A stretch of DNA of 53,348 bases from contig CADEFD010000008.1 of assembly GCA_902826515.1 (NCBI GenBank), positions 1-53,348 of the forward strand, written 5' to 3'. The notes beneath the pieces are model-generated. The model was not told where the DNA came from, did no database searches, and was given only the letters and a program-made list of their open reading frames with translations. Positions within the stretch are counted from its first letter, which is position 1. Every line of letters begins with the position of its first letter. The translations under genes were made by a program, and so were the position numbers. The DNA is from an uncultured Acidobacteriota bacterium. GTDB lineage: Bacteria; Acidobacteriota; Vicinamibacteria; Vicinamibacterales; UBA2999. Positions 35,232 through 43,262 of this stretch are shown in pieces.

Positions 35232-35729
35232 GTGCCCATGTCGCATGCGAGACGGATGCTGGCCGCCGCCGGGTTCGGGATCCTTGCCGTCGTTGCCGCC
35301 GCGCAGCCGGCGGTTGCGCCACGGCTGCCGGCGTCGCTCCAGGCGCACATTCGCGATGAGCGGTTCCAGGCGGTCACCGCCGTGCGCGGGCTGCCGCTCG
35401 GCGTGCGCGAGGAACTGCAGCGGATGTTCGGCGGTTCCGCCATGGCGATCGCCGATCCCGGCGCACCGTTCCAGGTCACGGACGTCATCACCGATCCGTC
35501 GCTGCCGATTCGGCGCCTGAGCGTGGCCGGCTGTTCGCAGGATCACTGTCTCGTCTACTACGAACGCGGCGGCATCGCGCACGTGTGGCACGAGGTGCTC
35601 TTCCACTGGACGCCGGAGGCGACGCGCGTCGTGGCGGGCGGCATCGCGCCGGCCGGATTGCGCACGGTGGAGGAACTGCGGACCGCCGTGTTGTCCGGCG
35701 CCCTCAAAGGTCCCGGGCGGTACTGGTAA
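35232..35729 (+). CDS. Small secreted protein of unknown function
   Basis: A 165-residue protein with a signal peptide (about residues 1-25, LAAAGFGILAVVAAAQPAVA). The mature region has a DERFQAVTAVRGLPLGVREE helix and a beta part with a CSQDHCLVYYERGG segment whose two cysteines probably pair. It starts at GTG 35232, with GGAGG 5 nt upstream; ATG at 35238 is possible. It lies 13 nt after the acylase, so it is co-transcribed with it, and it precedes the secreted cupin. I do not recognise the family. Confidence 0.65.
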   Translation: MPMSHARRMLAAAGFGILAVVAAAQPAVAPRLPASLQAHIRDERFQAVTAVRGLPLGVREELQRMFGGSAMAIADPGAPFQVTDVITDPSLPIRRLSVAGCSQDHCLVYYERGGIAHVWHEVLFHWTPEATRVVAGGIAPAGLRTVEELRTAVLSGALKGPGRYW

Positions 35730-35751
35730 CCTGTCCGCCTTCGGAGGTTGC

Positions 35752-36138
35752 ATGCGTAAGTGGTCGTTCGTGGCAGTTCTGTGGGTTGTCGTCGTGGCCG
35801 CCGTGGGCGCGCAGCAAACCGGGTTCTCGCGCACCCTGCTGCAGCAGGTGGACATCTCGCTGCCGGGGCGCGAAGCCATCACCGCGCGCGCGGAGTTCAG
35901 CGCCGTCGGTGCCTCGGTGGGCCGGCACACACATTTCGGCGAAGAGGTGGGCTACGTGCAGGAAGGCACGCTCTCGATCGAGATCGACGGCGTGACGAAG
36001 ACGGTGAAGGCCGGCGAGGCGTTCATCATTCCGAACGGCAAGCCGCACAATGCGACGAACGCCGGGCCGGGCACTGCTTCGATCGTCGTCACCTACATCG
36101 TGGAGAAGGGCAAGCCCCTGGCCACGCCGGTGAAATAA
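35752..36138 (+). CDS. Secreted cupin-domain protein
   Basis: A 128-residue protein with a signal peptide (about 1-20, ending VGAQQ). The single cupin has the first motif GRHTHFGEEVGYVQEG (two histidines and a glutamate as metal ligands) and the second motif AFIIPNGKPHNATN with the fourth histidine. Such proteins bind a metal and act as small oxygenases, isomerases or sensors; the substrate is unknown. A GGAGG ribosome site precedes the ATG. It is 22 nt after the previous gene and ends a three-gene run headed by the acylase. Confidence 0.85.
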   Translation: MRKWSFVAVLWVVVVAAVGAQQTGFSRTLLQQVDISLPGREAITARAEFSAVGASVGRHTHFGEEVGYVQEGTLSIEIDGVTKTVKAGEAFIIPNGKPHNATNAGPGTASIVVTYIVEKGKPLATPVK

Positions 36139-36161
36139 GCGCTCTGGGGCGTCGGCGCCCG

Positions 36162-36181
36162 CCCGGCGGCGCTACGCCGGG
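36162..36181. terminator. Terminator-like hairpin between the convergent cupin and Uma2 genes
   Basis: CCCGGCG (36162-36168), loop GCGCTA, CGCCGGG (36175-36181). The stem is a perfect 7 bp. The stop codon of the Uma2 gene lies in the loop. There is no T-tract. Confidence 0.45.
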
Positions 36182-36768
36182 TCCGTGAAGAGCGTCCGCA
36201 TCGACAACTGCCATTCCGGGAGCAGCGGCGTCGTGAGTGTGGCGTCGTCTTCGGCCGAAAGCTCTTCGACCCGCACGAGCTTTCCCGACGCGGACGCGCG
36301 CAGTACCTGCACCAGGTCGAGCTCCGGGTCCACCAGCCAGTACTCTCGAACGCCTGTGCGTTCGAAGAGCCGGCGCTTCGTCTGCGCGTCTTTCTTGCGG
36401 GTGCTCTTCGAGAACACTTCGATGACCAGGGCCGGCGGACCCTGGATGTTCTTGTCCGTCATGATGGCGGACTGGTCACCCGCCACGAACAGCAGGTCGG
36501 GCTCGACGACATCGTGGTACGACAACACGACGTCGAGCGGCGCCAGGAACACCTGGCCCGCGCCGGGATGGGTCGCCAGGCAGTTGCCGATCGACAGGTG
36601 GAGCCGGCCCACCAGGCGCTGGTGGCGCAGGTTGGGCGACGGCGTCACGTAGTGCTCCCCGTCGATGATCTCGTGACGCCGGCCGTCGTCGGGGAACAGC
36701 AGGAAGTCGTCGTACGTGAGCCGCGAATCGGCCCGGGCCGCCGTGGGCATCGGAGTCTCCTCGGCCAT
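36172..36768 (-). CDS. Uma2 family (DUF820) putative endonuclease
   Basis: A 198-residue protein of the Uma2 family, predicted PD-(D/E)xK nuclease fold. Diagnostic segments: LTYDDFLLFPDDGRRHEIID near the start, DVVEPDLLFVAGD (D in the active-site strand), PPALVIEVFSKSTRKKDAQT (E and K of the site), and GVREYWLVDPELDLVQV. Uma2 proteins occur in large families in Cyanobacteria and Acidobacteriota and their physiological role is unknown. The ATG at 36768 is supported by a TAGACT box 6 nt upstream; the in-frame ATG at 36750 has GAGGAG upstream and is an alternative. It is isolated on the minus strand. Confidence 0.85.
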   Translation of the reverse strand: MAEETPMPTAARADSRLTYDDFLLFPDDGRRHEIIDGEHYVTPSPNLRHQRLVGRLHLSIGNCLATHPGAGQVFLAPLDVVLSYHDVVEPDLLFVAGDQSAIMTDKNIQGPPALVIEVFSKSTRKKDAQTKRRLFERTGVREYWLVDPELDLVQVLRASASGKLVRVEELSAEDDATLTTPLLPEWQLSMRTLFTDPA

Positions 36769-36774
36769 GTGCGC

Positions 36775-36780
36775 AGTCTA
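36775..36780 (-). promoter_or_regulatory. Candidate leaderless -10 box (TAGACT) for the Uma2 gene
   Basis: TAGACT on the minus strand ends 6 nt before the ATG at 36768. The same hexamer lies 7 nt before the AhpD-like gene at 12134. Confidence 0.45.
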
Positions 36781-36919
36781 CATCCGGCCACGACCCGGGG
36801 CGATGCGAGGGCCGTGCCGGCGCCGAAGTGCCGCTAATCCCGGCGTCGAACGTGGCGGCGTCGCAGATTCTGCCCGTCGCCTCCACCGGGCCGTACGGCA
36901 GATCGGCAATCACATCTGT

Positions 36920-38302
36920 TCAGCGACGACGCTCCAGCACGAGCGTCAATGTGCCGCGGCCAGCGACGAACTCCGCTTCTGCTTCGATGCCTCGATCCTG
37001 CGCGGTCCTCGCGCGGTCCGGGTCCATGAACGCCCGCACGTTGTGGGCGATCCCGGCCGGCAGGCGCAGCGTGAAACGTCCATCGCCATCGACGACGGCG
37101 TCCACGCTCCGCCCCAATCGGAATGGCGTTTCGCCGTGCGCGAAGGCCCGCACCCGCATGCCCGAGCCAGGACGGCCGTCGGGCCAGAGGACGCGCCCCG
37201 TAACCTCGACGAGTGATGTAGGCACGGCCACGAGTTGCGGCAGCAGCCGGTGCCCGCCGGGCGGAAAGTCGATCACCTCCGGTTGCCCATCCTGGCCGGC
37301 GATGAAGCGCGGCGCATACGGACTGCCGTCCGTTGGCCCCGAGTCGATGTTGAGGCCCACGACGTACAGGCCGGGCTGCAGCCCCGTGAATTCATAGCGG
37401 CCATGCTCGTCCGATTGCGTGTTGGCATAACCGACGAACGTCGGGAAGTCGGGGTCGCGCGGAGCCGTCAGCGCGTCGGTGCGCCGCAGCGCCACGGAGG
37501 CACCCTGCACGGGCCGTCCATCCGCATCCACGACCGTGCCCTCGAGGATGGCCTTCAACGTGAGCGGCACATCCGCGTCGTGGCAGGCGTGTGCGTTTGG
37601 CAACTCGAAGGTCAGCGCCGGTGGTGGTTCGAATGGGTACGAGGCGCCGGAGCCGACGCCGATTCGATATTGCCCGGGCGGCAGGCCGGCGAAGCTGAAG
37701 CTGCCGTCGGCGGCCGACCGGGTCGCTCGCGAGACTGGGCCATCCACTGTGACGGTCAGCCCGCCGATGCCGCCCGGACGCCCACGCGGCTCGAACGGAT
37801 AGTTCATCGACGCCGACACCAGGCCTGTGACAGTGGCGCCCGCTGACGGCCTGCTCAGGCTGGCGATGTACGCCAGCAGTGCGCTGGCTGCCTCGATCGG
37901 CCTGGTCTGTGAGCATGAGGTCGTCGTCAGCGACCCGGACGCGAACGTGGCGTCGATGACGTAGCGCTGCCCGACCTTGAACGTATACCCGCAGGAGTCG
38001 CCGCTGCCTGACGTCTCGATCGTCGTGGCGCCTTCGCCGAGCAGATTGCGGAGGTCCTTGAGGTGCACGATCGACACGTCGGAGCGAATTCTGTATCCGC
38101 CATCCGGCAGGGGCTCGGTGTCAGTGCGCCGCTCGACCGAGACCACGGTGGCCTCGAACACCGTGGGCGTCACATCCCGCGTCAGCCACAACGCCTCGCA
38201 CGGCTTCATCGCCATACACGAACACGCCCACGCCGGCTCTGCGCGCCCGAGGATCAGTGCGAGGAGGAACGCGCCGGAGAGAAGGCGACGTGATGTGGTC
38301 AT
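36920..38302 (-). CDS. Secreted NTR/TIMP-like and carboxypeptidase-regulatory-like domain protein
   Basis: A 460-residue exported protein. The signal peptide (about 1-27) is followed by CSCMAMKPCEALW, the Cys-X-Cys start of a netrin/TIMP-like (NTR) domain; other cysteines (SCGYTF, TTSCSQT) fit its disulfides. Residues ~160-450 hold three beta-sandwich repeats of the carboxypeptidase-regulatory type: ADGSFSFAGLPPGQYRIGV, EHGRYEFTGLQPGLYVVGL and GDGRFTLRLPAGIAHNVRA. These are often found on cell-surface proteins. It starts in an ATGA overlap with the upstream membrane protein. In animals NTR domains inhibit proteases, but there is no evidence of that here. Confidence 0.75.
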   Translation of the reverse strand: MTTSRRLLSGAFLLALILGRAEPAWACSCMAMKPCEALWLTRDVTPTVFEATVVSVERRTDTEPLPDGGYRIRSDVSIVHLKDLRNLLGEGATTIETSGSGDSCGYTFKVGQRYVIDATFASGSLTTTSCSQTRPIEAASALLAYIASLSRPSAGATVTGLVSASMNYPFEPRGRPGGIGGLTVTVDGPVSRATRSAADGSFSFAGLPPGQYRIGVGSGASYPFEPPPALTFELPNAHACHDADVPLTLKAILEGTVVDADGRPVQGASVALRRTDALTAPRDPDFPTFVGYANTQSDEHGRYEFTGLQPGLYVVGLNIDSGPTDGSPYAPRFIAGQDGQPEVIDFPPGGHRLLPQLVAVPTSLVEVTGRVLWPDGRPGSGMRVRAFAHGETPFRLGRSVDAVVDGDGRFTLRLPAGIAHNVRAFMDPDRARTAQDRGIEAEAEFVAGRGTLTLVLERRR

Positions 38303-38727
38303 GCCGCGACTCCCGCCCGCCGGAGCGCCTGCAGCAGCGCCTGCGGCTCGTCGGTGCCGATACGGAAGCGCGTGCCGTTCCGCAGTTGCAGCTCCACCGC
38401 GTCGAGGCCCCACACGTTCCACAGCCGTCCGTGCGGGATGTAGCGCATGCCCCATCCGTAGAGCGGCGAGTTGCGCACGGCGCGGGCGTGGGTCACGTCG
38501 GCGACGGCGATACGTTCGCGGAGCAGGCCCACCGGGCCGAAGCGCACCAGCACGGCGGTGTCGTCAACCACCACGGTGAGCGTGCCGAGAAGCGCCGCGG
38601 CCAGCGTGGTCACGAGGCACATCAGTCCGAAGATCGTGAACGACTGCACGCGCAGGGCGATGACCGCCGCCAGCCCGACCATCGCCGCTGCCATCCAGTA
38701 GCCGACCTGCGTGTGCCTGTACGTCAT
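38299..38727 (-). CDS. Small membrane protein with a PH-like domain
   Basis: A 142-residue protein with two N-terminal transmembrane helices (about residues 10-50: YWMAAAMVGLAAVIAL and IFGLMCLVTTLAAALLGTL). A soluble ~80-residue domain follows, where TVVVDDTAVLVRFGPVGLLR, WNVWGLDAVELQLRNGTRFR and DEPQALLQALRR resemble a bacterial PH-domain fold. The function is unknown. It lies 13 nt after the S9 peptidase stop and overlaps the NTR-like gene by 4 nt, so it is the middle gene of a three-gene operon. Confidence 0.7.
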   Translation of the reverse strand: MTYRHTQVGYWMAAAMVGLAAVIALRVQSFTIFGLMCLVTTLAAALLGTLTVVVDDTAVLVRFGPVGLLRERIAVADVTHARAVRNSPLYGWGMRYIPHGRLWNVWGLDAVELQLRNGTRFRIGTDEPQALLQALRRAGVAA

Positions 38728-38740
38728 CTGTGTCCGAGTC

Positions 38741-40717
38741 CTATTGCGCCGCCGTGCCCTTCTCGCCCGGCCACAGGTACTTCCCGAACCAGTCCCAGTT
38801 CTGCTGCATCGCCGCGCGGTTGGCCTTCGGCTTGTCGAGCCCGTGGCCGAAGCCGCGGAAGATCATGAGCTCCACCGGCACCTTCTGATCCTGCAGGCCC
38901 TGATAGAGCTCGAACGCGTTCGGGATCGGCACGCGCGGATCCTTGTCGCCATGCTGGATGAGCGTCGGCGCCTTGGCATTCTTGATGTAGGTCATGGGCG
39001 ACGTGTCCGCGTAGATCTTCGGATCGTCCCAGGGCGTGGCCTTCAGGTACTGCCGCGTGAAGGGATGGATGTCGGTGTTCACGTAGTAGGTGACCCAGTT
39101 CGAGATGCCGGCGCCCACTGACAGCGCCTTGAAGCGATCCGCGTGTTTCGTCGTGAGGAACGCCGAGATGTAGCCGCCCTGGCTCCAGCCCATCGAGCCC
39201 ACGCGGTCCTTGTCCACGAGGCCCTGCGCCACCAGCGCGTCGATGCCGCTCAGCACGTCCCACGCATCGCCGATGCCGAGGTTGCGCACGTTGAGCGACC
39301 GGAAGGCTTCACCGTAGCCGGCGCTGCCGCGGTAGTTCGGCTCGAGCACGAGCGCGCCCTTCGCGAGCCAGCCGTCGATCGGGTAGAAGCTCGCGCTCCC
39401 GTACGGCTGCGGACGTGACACGCCCGTCGGGCCGCCATGAATCACGACCAGCAGGGGATAGCGGCGGCCGGCCTGGAAGTCCGCCGGCTTGTGCAGCACG
39501 CCCTCGATCTCGGCGCCGTCCTGACTCTTCCAGCGCACCACCTCGCGGCCGTGACGCGGCCACGCGGCCACCTGTGCGCCGAGGTCGCTGAGCTTCGTGG
39601 GCACGAGGGTCGCGGCCACGGGCGCCGCGAACACCTCGGGAAAGTCGCGCGCGCCGCTGGCGACGAACGCCATATGCGCGCCGGAAGGCGTCACGGCGAA
39701 GTTCTGGCCGATCCAGTCTTCGCGCACGCGATGCATGGCCGTCTGCCGGCTGCCGGGGTCGAGGCGATAGAGATACGACCACGTGCGCTGTGAGGCGCCG
39801 AAGAAGATGCCGGACGTCGTCCACGCCACGAGCGACGGGTTCTCGTCGAAGCGCGCCGTGAGCGACTCCGGCGTGCCGCCGTTCGCGTTCACGACCGCCA
39901 GCGCGCCGTTCTCGAAGAAGTAGAACGACTTCGCCATGGCCGACTGGAACGCGATCTGACGGCCATCCGGCGACCACTTCGGGTTGGAATCGGGGCCCGC
40001 CTGCGTGACGAGCGCCGTGACGGCGCCGGTTGTGACGTCCACGAGCGAGATGTCGGCGGTGCCGCTCTGGCCGGCGTCGCTGCTCACGCGGTGATCGAAG
40101 GCAATCCGCGTGTTGTCGGGCGACCAGTCGAACGCCCCCACCACGAACGCGCCGCTCGTGAGGGCCCGCGTGGCCTTCGTGGTGATGTCGAGCACGTGGA
40201 GCTGCGCCCTGCGCGCGTCGTGGTCTTCGTGTGTGTATTCGCCGTACTGCTCCGTGCGCGCCTTCATCTCCGGCGTGACCGGGTCGGTCATCGTGTAGGC
40301 GATACGTGTGCCGTCGGGCGACCACGCGAACGCCGTCACGCCCTCGGTGCCGCTCGTGAGCGCTTCGGCTTCGCCGCCCTCGAGCGAGAGGCGATAGAGC
40401 TGGCGCGTGTCGGAGCGATCGGAGATGAAGGCGAGCCAGCGGCCATCCGGCGAGAAGGCCGGCTGAAGACTCGACTTCTTCGCCATCGTGATCTGACGCC
40501 CGCTGCCGGCGGTGCGCGCGTCGGCCAGCCAGACCTCGGTCTCGTAGCTGTTGTCGGTCCAGTTCGTCTCGCGCACCGTGTAGGCGACCAGGCGGCCGTC
40601 GGCGGAGACGGCTGGCGTGCCGGTCGTGCGCCTGAGCGCGATGAGGTCGTCGATCGACTGTGCGGATGAGCTCGAAGCAAGCAGGCAGGCGACGAGGGCG
40701 AGGATGGTGGCGCGCAT
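38741..40717 (-). CDS. Secreted S9 family (prolyl oligopeptidase-type) peptidase
   Basis: A 658-residue exported serine peptidase (signal about 1-19, ending SSSAQ). The N-terminal half is a beta-propeller with repeated WD40/PD40-like units (QPAFSPDGRWLAFISD, AFAWSPDGTRIAYTM, NPKWSPDGRQIAFQS). The C-terminal alpha/beta-hydrolase has the nucleophile in GWSQGG (S512), the acid in GDKDPRVP (D593) and the base in GFGHGLD (H625). It probably trims oligopeptides from the N-terminus. The ATG at 40717 was chosen because TAGGAT lies 7 nt upstream; the ATG at 40726 overlaps that box. Confidence 0.92.
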   Translation of the reverse strand: MRATILALVACLLASSSSAQSIDDLIALRRTTGTPAVSADGRLVAYTVRETNWTDNSYETEVWLADARTAGSGRQITMAKKSSLQPAFSPDGRWLAFISDRSDTRQLYRLSLEGGEAEALTSGTEGVTAFAWSPDGTRIAYTMTDPVTPEMKARTEQYGEYTHEDHDARRAQLHVLDITTKATRALTSGAFVVGAFDWSPDNTRIAFDHRVSSDAGQSGTADISLVDVTTGAVTALVTQAGPDSNPKWSPDGRQIAFQSAMAKSFYFFENGALAVVNANGGTPESLTARFDENPSLVAWTTSGIFFGASQRTWSYLYRLDPGSRQTAMHRVREDWIGQNFAVTPSGAHMAFVASGARDFPEVFAAPVAATLVPTKLSDLGAQVAAWPRHGREVVRWKSQDGAEIEGVLHKPADFQAGRRYPLLVVIHGGPTGVSRPQPYGSASFYPIDGWLAKGALVLEPNYRGSAGYGEAFRSLNVRNLGIGDAWDVLSGIDALVAQGLVDKDRVGSMGWSQGGYISAFLTTKHADRFKALSVGAGISNWVTYYVNTDIHPFTRQYLKATPWDDPKIYADTSPMTYIKNAKAPTLIQHGDKDPRVPIPNAFELYQGLQDQKVPVELMIFRGFGHGLDKPKANRAAMQQNWDWFGKYLWPGEKGTAAQ

Positions 40718-40724
40718 GCCGCCC

Positions 40725-40730
40725 ATCCTA
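40725..40730 (-). promoter_or_regulatory. Candidate leaderless -10 box (TAGGAT) for the S9 peptidase operon
   Basis: TAGGAT on the minus strand ends 7 nt before the ATG at 40717. Confidence 0.45.
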
Positions 40731-40780
40731 GCGCCGATCGGAGGCGCCGCCGTCGAGACGAGCGCGATGGCGTGCAGACG

Positions 40781-41185
40781 CTACGGGGCGACGACCTTCA
40801 GTTTGGGAAAGTAGTGGCGGTAGCGGAGCGGATCGCGCGTGAGGAGGGTGTAGCCGGCCACGGCCGCGTGGGCGCCGATGTAGAAGTCTGGCAGGGGCGC
40901 CGGACGTGTGCCGCCGCGGCGCCGGTACTGCACGAACGCCCGGCCGGCGAGAAACGCGGCCTCCCACGGCAATGCCTCTCGCCGTACGTACGACGCGGGC
41001 AGGGCGGCCTCGACGTCGTCGAGTGAGTCGAAGCCGGCGGAGACCTCGGCGAAGACGATCGGATTGATGACGAGCGGACCGCGATTGGCGGCGCGCGTCA
41101 GCATCGCGTCAGACCAGTCGCGCCATTCGGAGTCCTCGTCGAAGAGATCGATGAGGACGTTCGAATCAACGAGGGTCGAGCTCAT
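40781..41185 (-). CDS. vapC: PIN-domain toxin of a VapBC system
   Basis: A 134-residue PIN-domain ribonuclease toxin. The acidic catalytic residues are D7 (TLVDSNVLID), E47 (VFAEVSAGF), D100 (LPDFYIGA) and D118 (LTRDPLRY), in the usual order. VapC toxins cut tRNA or rRNA and stop translation when the antitoxin is degraded. GGGAG lies 7 nt before the ATG at 41185. The gene overlaps the end of the antitoxin gene by 20 nt, so the pair is translationally coupled. The longer reading frame upstream is not needed. Confidence 0.9.
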   Translation of the reverse strand: MSSTLVDSNVLIDLFDEDSEWRDWSDAMLTRAANRGPLVINPIVFAEVSAGFDSLDDVEAALPASYVRREALPWEAAFLAGRAFVQYRRRGGTRPAPLPDFYIGAHAAVAGYTLLTRDPLRYRHYFPKLKVVAP

Positions 41186-41417
41186 CCGGCGGCTCCCGCA
41201 GCAGCGCGAGCAGTTCACGGCTGCTCATCCGCATCTTCGCGCCGTGCGTCTTCAGGTGATCGGCGATGCGGGCGCCCCGGCTGGTGCGGCCGGCAGCGGG
41301 ACGAATCACCGCCTGACCGCGTTCGACCGTGATCTCGACCTCGGTATGTGGCAGCAGGCCCAGCGCCTCGCGGACGTCCTGGGGGATGGTGACCTGTCCC
41401 TTGCTCGTGATGCGCAT
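41166..41417 (-). CDS. vapB: AbrB/MazE-type antitoxin (VapB)
   Basis: An 83-residue antitoxin. Residues 1-45 form an AbrB/SpoVT-type swapped-hairpin DNA-binding domain (MRITSKGQVTIPQDVREALG, then TEVEITVERGQAVIRP). The C-terminal ~35 residues (MRMSSRELLALLREPPDELD) would wrap the VapC toxin. It is expected to repress its own operon. Its start codon lies inside the left arm of a perfect 13-bp inverted repeat (41412-41453). No Shine-Dalgarno precedes the ATG, so a leaderless or very weakly initiated message is likely. Confidence 0.9.
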   Translation of the reverse strand: MRITSKGQVTIPQDVREALGLLPHTEVEITVERGQAVIRPAAGRTSRGARIADHLKTHGAKMRMSSRELLALLREPPDELDPR

Positions 41418-41453
41418 GGTAAGAGTAAGACCGGTAAGAATCTTACCATGCGC
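41412..41453 (-). promoter_or_regulatory. Palindromic operator overlapping the vapB start codon
   Basis: GCGCATGGTAAGA (41412-41424) and TCTTACCATGCGC (41441-41453) are perfect 13-bp inverted arms around a 16-nt spacer that itself contains further GTAAGA units. The left arm includes the vapB start codon. This is the expected binding site of the VapB or VapBC repressor. Confidence 0.75.
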
Positions 41454-41484
41454 CTCGCCCGCGCGGCCGCGACGGCTCGCGACG

Positions 41485-42498
41485 TTACTTCAGCTTCAGG
41501 CCGGCCGGCAGCGCCACGTCGGCATCCGTCGCGCTCGGCGTGATCTGCAGCGTTTCGGTCGTGGTCGTGAGGATGGTCGAGCGGCCAGGAGCCGCCGCGG
41601 CCGCCGCCGGTGCGGGCGCCGGGGCGTCGTTGCCCTTCTTGCGGAAGCGGCCGAGGCCGCCGAGCAGGCCGCCGAGGCCGGGCGCCGGTTCGGCCTTCTG
41701 CTCACTCTGGCTGCCGGGCGGCACCGCGGCGATGAAGACCATCTCGGTGAGCAGCGGCGAGCCGTTCAGCTTCTTCGCCTCGTCGGCGAACTTCGCCATG
41801 GCGTCCTTCATCTGCGGATACATCGCCATCGCCTGCGTCATGTTCGGCGCGGCCTGCGCCATCATCGGCCCGTAGACCTTCTGCGCGTACTTCGCGCGGA
41901 AGTCGTTGAGTTCCTGCAGGGCCGGCACCTTCGGCGCCATCCAGAGATGTGTCTCGAGCACGAGGCCGCCGGCCTCCTCGAGCGTCTTGCCCTTTTCGCG
42001 CACGGTGATCGTGGCGATCTGTTCCTTCGTGTCGGTGCCGGCGACCGCCTTGGCGCCCGGACCGGCGGCGATGGCGAAGTCCACTTCGTATTCCTTCTGC
42101 GGTTCGCCCTTCCTGGCCTCGGGTTCCGGCTCGGGCTTCGCGGCGGCTGCGTCCTTCTCGGCCTTCGCCATCGCCTCTTCCATGCGCTTGCGCATCTCGG
42201 CGAAGGTCATGACGGAGTAGCTCTTGCCCTTGAGGTCGAGCGTGTAGACCTTCTCTTCGGCCAGGTCGATGATCTCGCCGGTCTCGCCGGTGATCGAGAG
42301 CATCCGCTGGCCCTTCAGCGACACCGTCGTCGTCAGCCCTTCGCGGGCGCCGCGGCCGCCGAACATGTTGACCATCTTGCCGATGGCCCCTTCGAACCTG
42401 ACCTGCGTGCGCTCCTGGGTCTTGACGTCGGCGTGCGCGAGGGCAGGCGCGAGGAGTGACAGGCCGAGGGTGGCGAGGGCAAAGGCGCGTGTGGACAT
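41485..42498 (-). CDS. Secreted protein of unknown function (DUF4412-like)
   Basis: A 337-residue exported protein (signal about 1-23, ending ALAHADV). The N-terminal region (QVRFEGAIGKMVNMFGG ... RMLSITGETGEIIDLAEEKV ... YTLDLKGKSYSVMTFAEMRK) resembles DUF4412-type lipoprotein-like domains. A charged helix with KPEPEPE follows, then a second alpha/beta segment. The C-terminal third is alanine/proline-rich with a glycine run (GLGGLLGGLGRF). The family assignment is tentative. A TACACT box lies 7 nt before the ATG and no Shine-Dalgarno is seen. It stands alone between the VapBC operon and the next gene. Confidence 0.65.
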   Translation of the reverse strand: MSTRAFALATLGLSLLAPALAHADVKTQERTQVRFEGAIGKMVNMFGGRGAREGLTTTVSLKGQRMLSITGETGEIIDLAEEKVYTLDLKGKSYSVMTFAEMRKRMEEAMAKAEKDAAAAKPEPEPEARKGEPQKEYEVDFAIAAGPGAKAVAGTDTKEQIATITVREKGKTLEEAGGLVLETHLWMAPKVPALQELNDFRAKYAQKVYGPMMAQAAPNMTQAMAMYPQMKDAMAKFADEAKKLNGSPLLTEMVFIAAVPPGSQSEQKAEPAPGLGGLLGGLGRFRKKGNDAPAPAPAAAAAAPGRSTILTTTTETLQITPSATDADVALPAGLKLK

Positions 42499-42505
42499 GG
42501 TTTCA

Positions 42506-42511
42506 AGTGTA
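42506..42511 (-). promoter_or_regulatory. Candidate leaderless -10 box (TACACT)
   Basis: TACACT on the minus strand ends 7 nt before the ATG at 42498, and no Shine-Dalgarno is visible. Confidence 0.45.
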
Positions 42512-42537
42512 GCAGCGCGGAAAAACCGGGCAGCCCC

Positions 42538-43152
42538 TCAAGAGGCACCAGGGACGCCGCGCCTCGCGGCTGCCCGCTCGGCCGTGCGCCGCACCTGACG
42601 CAGAATCGCCCACCGGATCGCGCCGCTGCCCGGACTGATGAGCCGCCAGTACCAGGTGAAGCGCCGGGCCGTGTCGGCGTCGCCGCAGCGGACGCGCGTC
42701 TCGGTGCCGAGGCGGGTGCGACCGGCATCGATTGGCGTCAGGTGGAAGTTCCATGCGGCGCGCGCCAGGCCTGCCGGCACGTCGTCGCGGAACGTGTCCT
42801 GGTGGCTGGGCACGAGGCCGCCCGAGGGCGTCCAGAACCGCCCGGTCAGCCCGAGCACGAGTTCGTGCGGCGGCTGTTCCTCGAGCAGCGCGAAGTCGCC
42901 GCCGAGCATCGTCCTGAGCCGGCCGCTCGTGCGGGCGCGCGTCTCACGCGCCTTGCGCCACGTGGCGACCGGCGCCGTGAGGAACGCCGGCATCGCGCGC
43001 AGCGCCATCAGCACCACCACCAACGGATGGCGGCTGAAGTCGGTGTCGAGCAGCGCGGCGTATGTGTCGGCGAGCGGCGCCTCCACCATCACCGCATGAC
43101 GCGAGGTGACGAGCGGCTGCGGCAGCCACGACTCGAGGCGCGTTGGTGGCAT
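42538..43152 (-). CDS. Protein of unknown function with an SRPBCC-like layout
   Basis: A 204-residue cytosolic protein. Its arrangement (an early strand AVMVEAPLADTYAALLDTDF, a strand ELVLGLTGRFW, WNFHLTPIDAGRTRLGTETR, then a long C-terminal helix) is that of SRPBCC/polyketide cyclase-type lipid-binding folds. No catalytic residues can be named. The start at 43152 was chosen because the SRPBCC-like part begins soon after; the longer frame reaches 43230. It lies 39 nt upstream of the previous gene and is divergent from the second M14 peptidase gene. Confidence 0.6.
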   Translation of the reverse strand: MPPTRLESWLPQPLVTSRHAVMVEAPLADTYAALLDTDFSRHPLVVVLMALRAMPAFLTAPVATWRKARETRARTSGRLRTMLGGDFALLEEQPPHELVLGLTGRFWTPSGGLVPSHQDTFRDDVPAGLARAAWNFHLTPIDAGRTRLGTETRVRCGDADTARRFTWYWRLISPGSGAIRWAILRQVRRTAERAAARRGVPGAS

Positions 43153-43262
43153 CGGGCAGTTGCATCGTACCCCCGCACGGCCGGGATGGCCGAGACCTTC
43201 GGTTACACCACGCCCGGATGTGCGGCGCATACTCGGCGGAGATCGCCCGGGAGGCGACCCTC

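Noticed and set aside
36476..36913. Minus-strand frame upstream of the Uma2 gene as a separate gene
   Set aside because: Most of it overlaps the Uma2 gene in another frame, and the remaining 145 nt show no start signal or family feature.
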